Below, in pieces: positions 63,967-64,000 of a DNA stretch of 64,000 nt. The first letter of the stretch is position 1. Every line of letters starts with the position of its first letter. The stretch spans positions 434,001 through 498,000 of the forward strand of contig JADLSH010000335.1 in assembly GCA_016169945.1 (NCBI GenBank), read 5' to 3'. The position numbers and the translations under genes are program-made. The DNA comes from Trachythela sp. YZ-2020. Lineage: Eukaryota > Cnidaria > Anthozoa > Malacalcyonacea > Clavulariidae. The notes beneath the pieces were generated by a model. That model did no database searches and was not told the DNA's origin. It saw nothing but the letters and a program-made list of their open reading frames with translations.

Positions 63967-64000
63967 AGGAGGCAAAGATTATCGAAGATTCATGCAAGAA

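Larger units (their letters stand above)
62766..64000 (+). mobile_element. BEL/Pao LTR retrotransposon, 5' coding part
   Basis: Gag tail, two zinc knuckles and the A17-type protease of a BEL/Pao element, on the plus strand and running off the window. Upstream gag sequence is short or deleted. Frames break near 63,040 and 63,350. Confidence 0.8.

Noticed and set aside
63736..63997. Minus-strand Cys/His/Arg repeat ORFs
   Set aside because: Antisense of the 15-bp repeat in BEL/Pao pol.

Overview
The window is eukaryotic, metazoan-type nuclear DNA: AT-rich, with spliced genes (GT..AG introns), tRNA-derived SINEs, LINEs, LTR elements and many short inverted-repeat elements. No ordinary host gene was recognised; nearly everything is mobile DNA. 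The mix of families (Polinton/adintovirus-like, animal CACTA, XPG-bearing Academ-like, CR1-like LINE, Crypton, BEL/Pao) suggests an invertebrate, perhaps a cnidarian. That taxonomic guess is inference only.

Layout. 1-1.39 kb: remnant of a Ty3/gypsy pol gene (minus strand). 1.39-10.48 kb: a decayed Polinton/adintovirus-like element. A DNA polymerase B tail and a packaging ATPase lie on the plus strand. Facing them on the minus strand are an adenovirus-type protease, a double-jelly-roll capsid protein, a pX-like peptide, a penton-like protein, a retroviral-type integrase and several unknown ORFs. The same element appears to resume at 32.81-33.18 kb, 47.02-48.34 kb and from 52.07 kb, because other transposons were inserted into it.

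Nesting. Element A (10,485-32,805) and a CACTA element B (33,177-47,018) both sit inside one short viral-type ORF. Each has matching inverted ends and a target-site duplication (TSD). Removing both leaves an uninterrupted frame of 498 nt, exactly the length of the neighbouring ORF. Element A holds a CR1-like LINE (14.15-17.8 kb) and element C (18,222-30,700), whose ends carry two 22-bp-period GC-rich arrays. Element C holds an Academ-like DNA transposon (19,289-29,013) with perfect 32-bp inverted ends and a perfect 9-bp TSD. That transposon carries a spliced transposase-like gene and a convergent spliced gene joining an XPG/FEN1-type nuclease to a HIRAN domain.

The CACTA element B has long subterminal arrays of an AATAGGTTGTTTTAACC-like unit, a spliced transposase gene (minus strand) and a spliced accessory gene (plus strand), which diverge from about 41 kb. 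To its right come two viral-type ORFs, a second LINE (48.35-52.07 kb) with an A-rich tail, a second basic/hydrophobic core-like ORF and a small acidic ORF with a clear promoter. After these are decayed ORFs, a 279-bp hAT-type MITE with an 8-bp TSD, a Crypton tyrosine recombinase (59.8-60.8 kb), tRNA-like fragments and the 5' half of a BEL/Pao element running off the right edge.

Many coding regions have one or two frameshifts, several at homopolymers. I cannot tell true decay from sequencing error. Exon limits come from reading splice signals by eye and are approximate.
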